From NCBI GenBank assembly GCA_951804985.1, contig OX638136.1, positions 9,859,303 through 9,923,302 of the forward strand: a DNA stretch of 64,000 nucleotides. The letters are read 5' to 3'. This DNA is from Dryomyza anilis. Taxonomy: Eukaryota; Arthropoda; Insecta; Diptera; Dryomyzidae. How positions within the stretch are numbered: position 1 is the first letter of the stretch; the number at the start of each line of letters is the position of its first letter. Below, piece by piece: positions 58,841 to 64,000 of the stretch. The position numbers were made by a program, and so were the translations under genes. The notes below the pieces were generated by a model that made no database searches, was not told the origin of the DNA, and worked only from the letters and a program-made list of their open reading frames with translations.

Positions 58841-60544
58841 GGCGTAAAAACATTTTTAAGAATTCGGCAACAGTACCGATGGAACGGTATGCAGAAGCAA
58901 ATAAAGGATTATGTGAAAAATTGTTCAAAATGTCAGGTATACAAGTGTTCAAGGCTGACGAAGATGCCAATGGTTCAAACTGAAACGCCAGTCATACCCT
59001 TTGACAAAGTGTACATGGACCTGGTGGGTATTCTGCCTGAAACCATTTCAGGGAATAAATACATATTAACGTTTCAGGACGAATTTTTTAAATTTATGTG
59101 CTGTGTGGCTATACCCGATGCGGAAGCCAACACCGTAGCAAAAGCATTCTTCATCGAAATAGTTACACGCTACAATATACCCAGACAATGGATCGAACTT
59201 CGTTTCCAAACTATTTTCGGATACATGTAAATTGTTAGGAATTAAAAAACCAGTTGGGAAGGTTAGATCACATGGGAAATTTTAAAGTAGGTGTAATTAT
59301 GATAGTTAGGATTATCAAAATTATAGTCGGTCTAAGCCGACTATAAATACCCTACACATATGTGTGGTTACCATTCAAAGTGATATATAGGTCACCAGGG
59401 TATACGAATCCTGAAAATAACTACAATCATTCAATCGCTGAAGAATTTCCATTCATTTGGTACCCATATTTACAAATGGGTAGGTGTACCGAATTTCGAT
59501 TTTTTTTTTTGTGAACCACGAGTCTTTTCGCCGGAAAACATTATTATCATGTATTTGAGCATGATATCAATATATATTTGACCAAAAAAGTTTACCTAAG
59601 CACGTATACATAAAAATTGATCTTTATATGTACATTTTATATGAGGTATTTGAACATAAGTGGTCGGATCATAGGTCACACCGATCTCGCCAATTTTTTC
59701 GCACATACAGCGTAGGTATATTAGTAATCTAAGTTATAAGTTTCATTTATCTAGCTCTTCAATTTTAAAAGTAGTAGGGATTTCAACAGACAGACAGACG
59801 GACAGACAGACGGACATCGCTAAATCGACTCAGGAGGTCATGCTGATCAAGAATATATACTTTTCCATACCGGAGATGCTTCCTTCTCGGTGTTACAAAC
59901 GGCGTACCAAACTGAATATACCCTTTCACTCTTAGTGTAGGGTATAATTACATGTAACACCTTACCATCCACAGGCTAATGGGTCCTTGGAACGAAGTCA
60001 TCGTCCACTAGCTGAATATGTACGTAGTTTTCAACGTACTGTTGTCCATGCACAACTCCTTGAGGGCTGCATTAACCGCTGCAGCCGTTAACATAACTGG
60101 GACCAATGGTTAAATTCTGCAATGCATGTTTATAATAACACGGTGCATACGTCGACGAGTCAAACACCATTCAGTACGTTGTACGGGTTTGTCTTCGACA
60201 TGCCTACGAATTTAAAGCGTAAATGTTCACTTTTATATAACGCAGAAGACTACAATAAGGTACTAAAGTACCAAATACAGCGATCACACGAGAACGTCAG
60301 GCAAAATCAATGTAGGGCCAAGGAGGTGTCGAAAAAACAATACGACAAGAACCTCAACCCTATACAATTCAAACCACACGACATGGTTTTAATGAGAAAC
60401 CAAACTAGGAAGAATAAGTTCTCTCCAATTTGGAAGGGACCCTACGTGGTCGTAGAGGGAAGTGGGCAAGTGACCACGACGATATTGATCAAAAACAAAG
60501 ATAAGAAAATTCACAATAATTTGTTAAAGTCATATCACAAATAG
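58841..60544 (+). pseudogene. Integrase, U7, interrupted by a dispersed repeat
   Basis: The first part, 58889-59230, ends in the shared stop; a dispersed repeat is inserted at 59250-59946; the rest resumes at about 59947 and carries the 63 bp insert (60032-60094). A 140-residue open frame at 60122-60544 is the longest intact integrase C-terminal frame in the array, with WKGPYVVVEGSG and the terminal KSYHK. Confidence 0.82.
59250..59946 (+). mobile_element. Dispersed repeat, copy 4, in integrase
   Basis: CCAGTTGGGAAGG to GTGTAGGGTATA. The interrupted sequence (GGAATTAAAAAATTACAT) is continuous in U1, U4 and U5, and only A residues are duplicated at the ends. Hairpin and CAGACAGACGGA run present; a short deletion occurs near 59684. 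Confidence 0.8.
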
Positions 60545-62649
<2,105 letters not shown>

Positions 62650-63384
62650 GACCAACATCGCTGGATAATCAGAAGACGCATAAATAATCGTTGGGGTCTT
62701 GGGACTTCAATGGGGACATGTGGAAGGAGCTCTGGGTGTTATCAACAAGAAGAAGAAGTGAAGCAGAGGTCCATCAGATTCAAATAAAGTAAAGAAAAAC
62801 AAAGAAATGAAGCAGAGTAGCAGCATATTTGAAGACGTAGAAGGATGCACTAGGAGCAAACTTGTTGTTATACCAAGCACAAATAGATTGCAGTTATTTA
62901 ATTTTAATCATAAAACTACAACTACAACAAAATATATAAAAAGTCAAATTATTATGTCTTCCATCGCACAGAGAGATGAATCGATGCAGTAACGATATTC
63001 TGATATCAACAATTCAGATATCTATAAGCTACATAAAGTGACATGAGCACAAAGATGTTTTCAAAACGTTTGACAAGATCGCAGAGAAGAACACTCATCT
63101 CGAACGAATCGTCAATCAAGTCAACCAGACCAAAACTCTCTTGTATCAACATGACGACGTCTACTGGAGATAACACCATTATCAAATTCCACAAGAACCA
63201 TCGAAGCCCAACAGATCCAACACACTACATACAACGAAACATTGAAGAGGAACAAGGCAAATCCGACCCAACACACAAAAGAGCAAGAGGAGAAATCTGG
63301 TCCAACAGTAGGGCATACAAAAGTCACTCATATAATTATTTACATCTCTCTAACCCAAATATAAAATCAATATATTCATTTTAA
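62650..63384 (+). pseudogene. Third-ORF region, U7 copy
   Basis: Short frames at 62807-62992 and 63043-63384 (113 residues), differing from U3 at only a few positions. Same uncertainty about coding. Confidence 0.42.
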
Positions 63385-63642
63385 AATACCAACAAACACA
63401 CACACTCAATACACATGCAAAACACGTATAAGTAAAATAAATTGAACAAGTTTAAATATATAAATATATATATGTATAATATGTATAATCATCCAATTAC
63501 AAAAATGAAATCGGTTATATTCTTATTATAAGTATGAACAAATATTACACAAGTATAAAACAAAATATATTTAAAATAAAAAAAAAATAATAATAACAAT
63601 AACAATATATATAAAAAAAACCAAAACAAAAAAAAATTAAAA

Positions 63643-63712
<70 letters not shown>

Positions 63713-63961
63713 CATTATTATTATTGAAACCCATTTAATTATTCAAACATATTTTTAGATAATTTAAAAAAAAAAATAACATATTATATATATTATCACC
63801 ATGTTAAAATAAGCATATTATTTTATTATATTATTAATCTTAATATTAACTCTAAGAAAACATCATTTCTATATTTTCAACAATATATTTAAGACATTTT
63901 GTAAAAAATTATCATTAATCCTAATACTAATAATATTTTTTTTTCCATAAAGGGGGAGGAA
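63385..63961 (+). other. Terminal region of U7 with (TA)n (63645-63708) and polypurine tract
   Basis: Matches 41321-41885 of U3 closely, with a similar (TA)n array and no SINE, ending AAAGGGGGAGGAA. Confidence 0.65.
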
Positions 63962-64000
63962 TGTTTTGAATTAGCGCATACATTTTTCTTTTCTTCATGG
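63962..64000 (+). repeat. LTR h, cut by the window end
   Basis: TGTTTTGAATTAGCG with the same TTTT variant as LTR d. The array therefore continues beyond the window. Confidence 0.75.

Overview
This looks like heterochromatin or a repeat-dense contig from a higher fly. The evidence is a set of insect-type transposable elements (a LOA-like non-LTR retrotransposon with RNase H, Ty3/gypsy elements, a tRNA-derived SINE with an (ATT)n tail, dispersed repeats with CAGACAGACGGA tracts), extreme A+T content and many (TA)n arrays. I found no intact host gene, rRNA, functional tRNA gene or CRISPR array. All identities were judged by eye; no alignment was run.

Layout. 1-17576 (unit U0) is a decayed Ty3/gypsy element, reading + : end of Gag, protease, reverse transcriptase, RNase H and integrase, then a long A-rich 3' region ending in a polypurine tract. 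It carries four later insertions: a LOA-like non-LTR element (1054-6689, TSD TATAT) inside pol, two SINE copies inside that element's endonuclease, a 533 bp solo LTR (10047-10579) and a 4 kb minus-strand LTR retrotransposon (13060-17106) deleted for its RT.

17577-64000 is a run of eight LTRs of the U0 family, all on the + strand, with TGTTGT...ACAACA ends and each preceded by an AAGGGGGGAGGAA-type polypurine tract. Each LTR is both the 3' LTR of one unit and the 5' LTR of the next, so this is a tandem array. Units U1, U4 and U5 have the LTR joined directly to the middle of integrase. Units U2, U3, U6 and U7 carry in that place a captured segment: an antisense exon-intron-like fragment, then the 5' end, ORF1 and start of the endonuclease of a CR1/jockey-like non-LTR element, fused at one identical point to gypsy integrase. 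Units U5 and U6 replace part of the 3' region with a different roughly 400 bp ORF-bearing segment. None of the array units encodes Gag, protease, RT or RNase H, and every integrase copy shares the same lesion in its catalytic core.

Shared insertions give a history: a SINE sits at the same site in U1, U2, U5 and U6, a MITE sits inside that SINE in U1 and U2 only, and a 63 bp insert in integrase marks U2, U3 and U7. U1 contains a near-perfect 2 kb inverted duplication. Dispersed ~700-760 bp repeats interrupt U4, U5, U6 and U7. The most interesting object is this non-autonomous, hairpin-rich, sequence-capturing LTR family amplified as an array.
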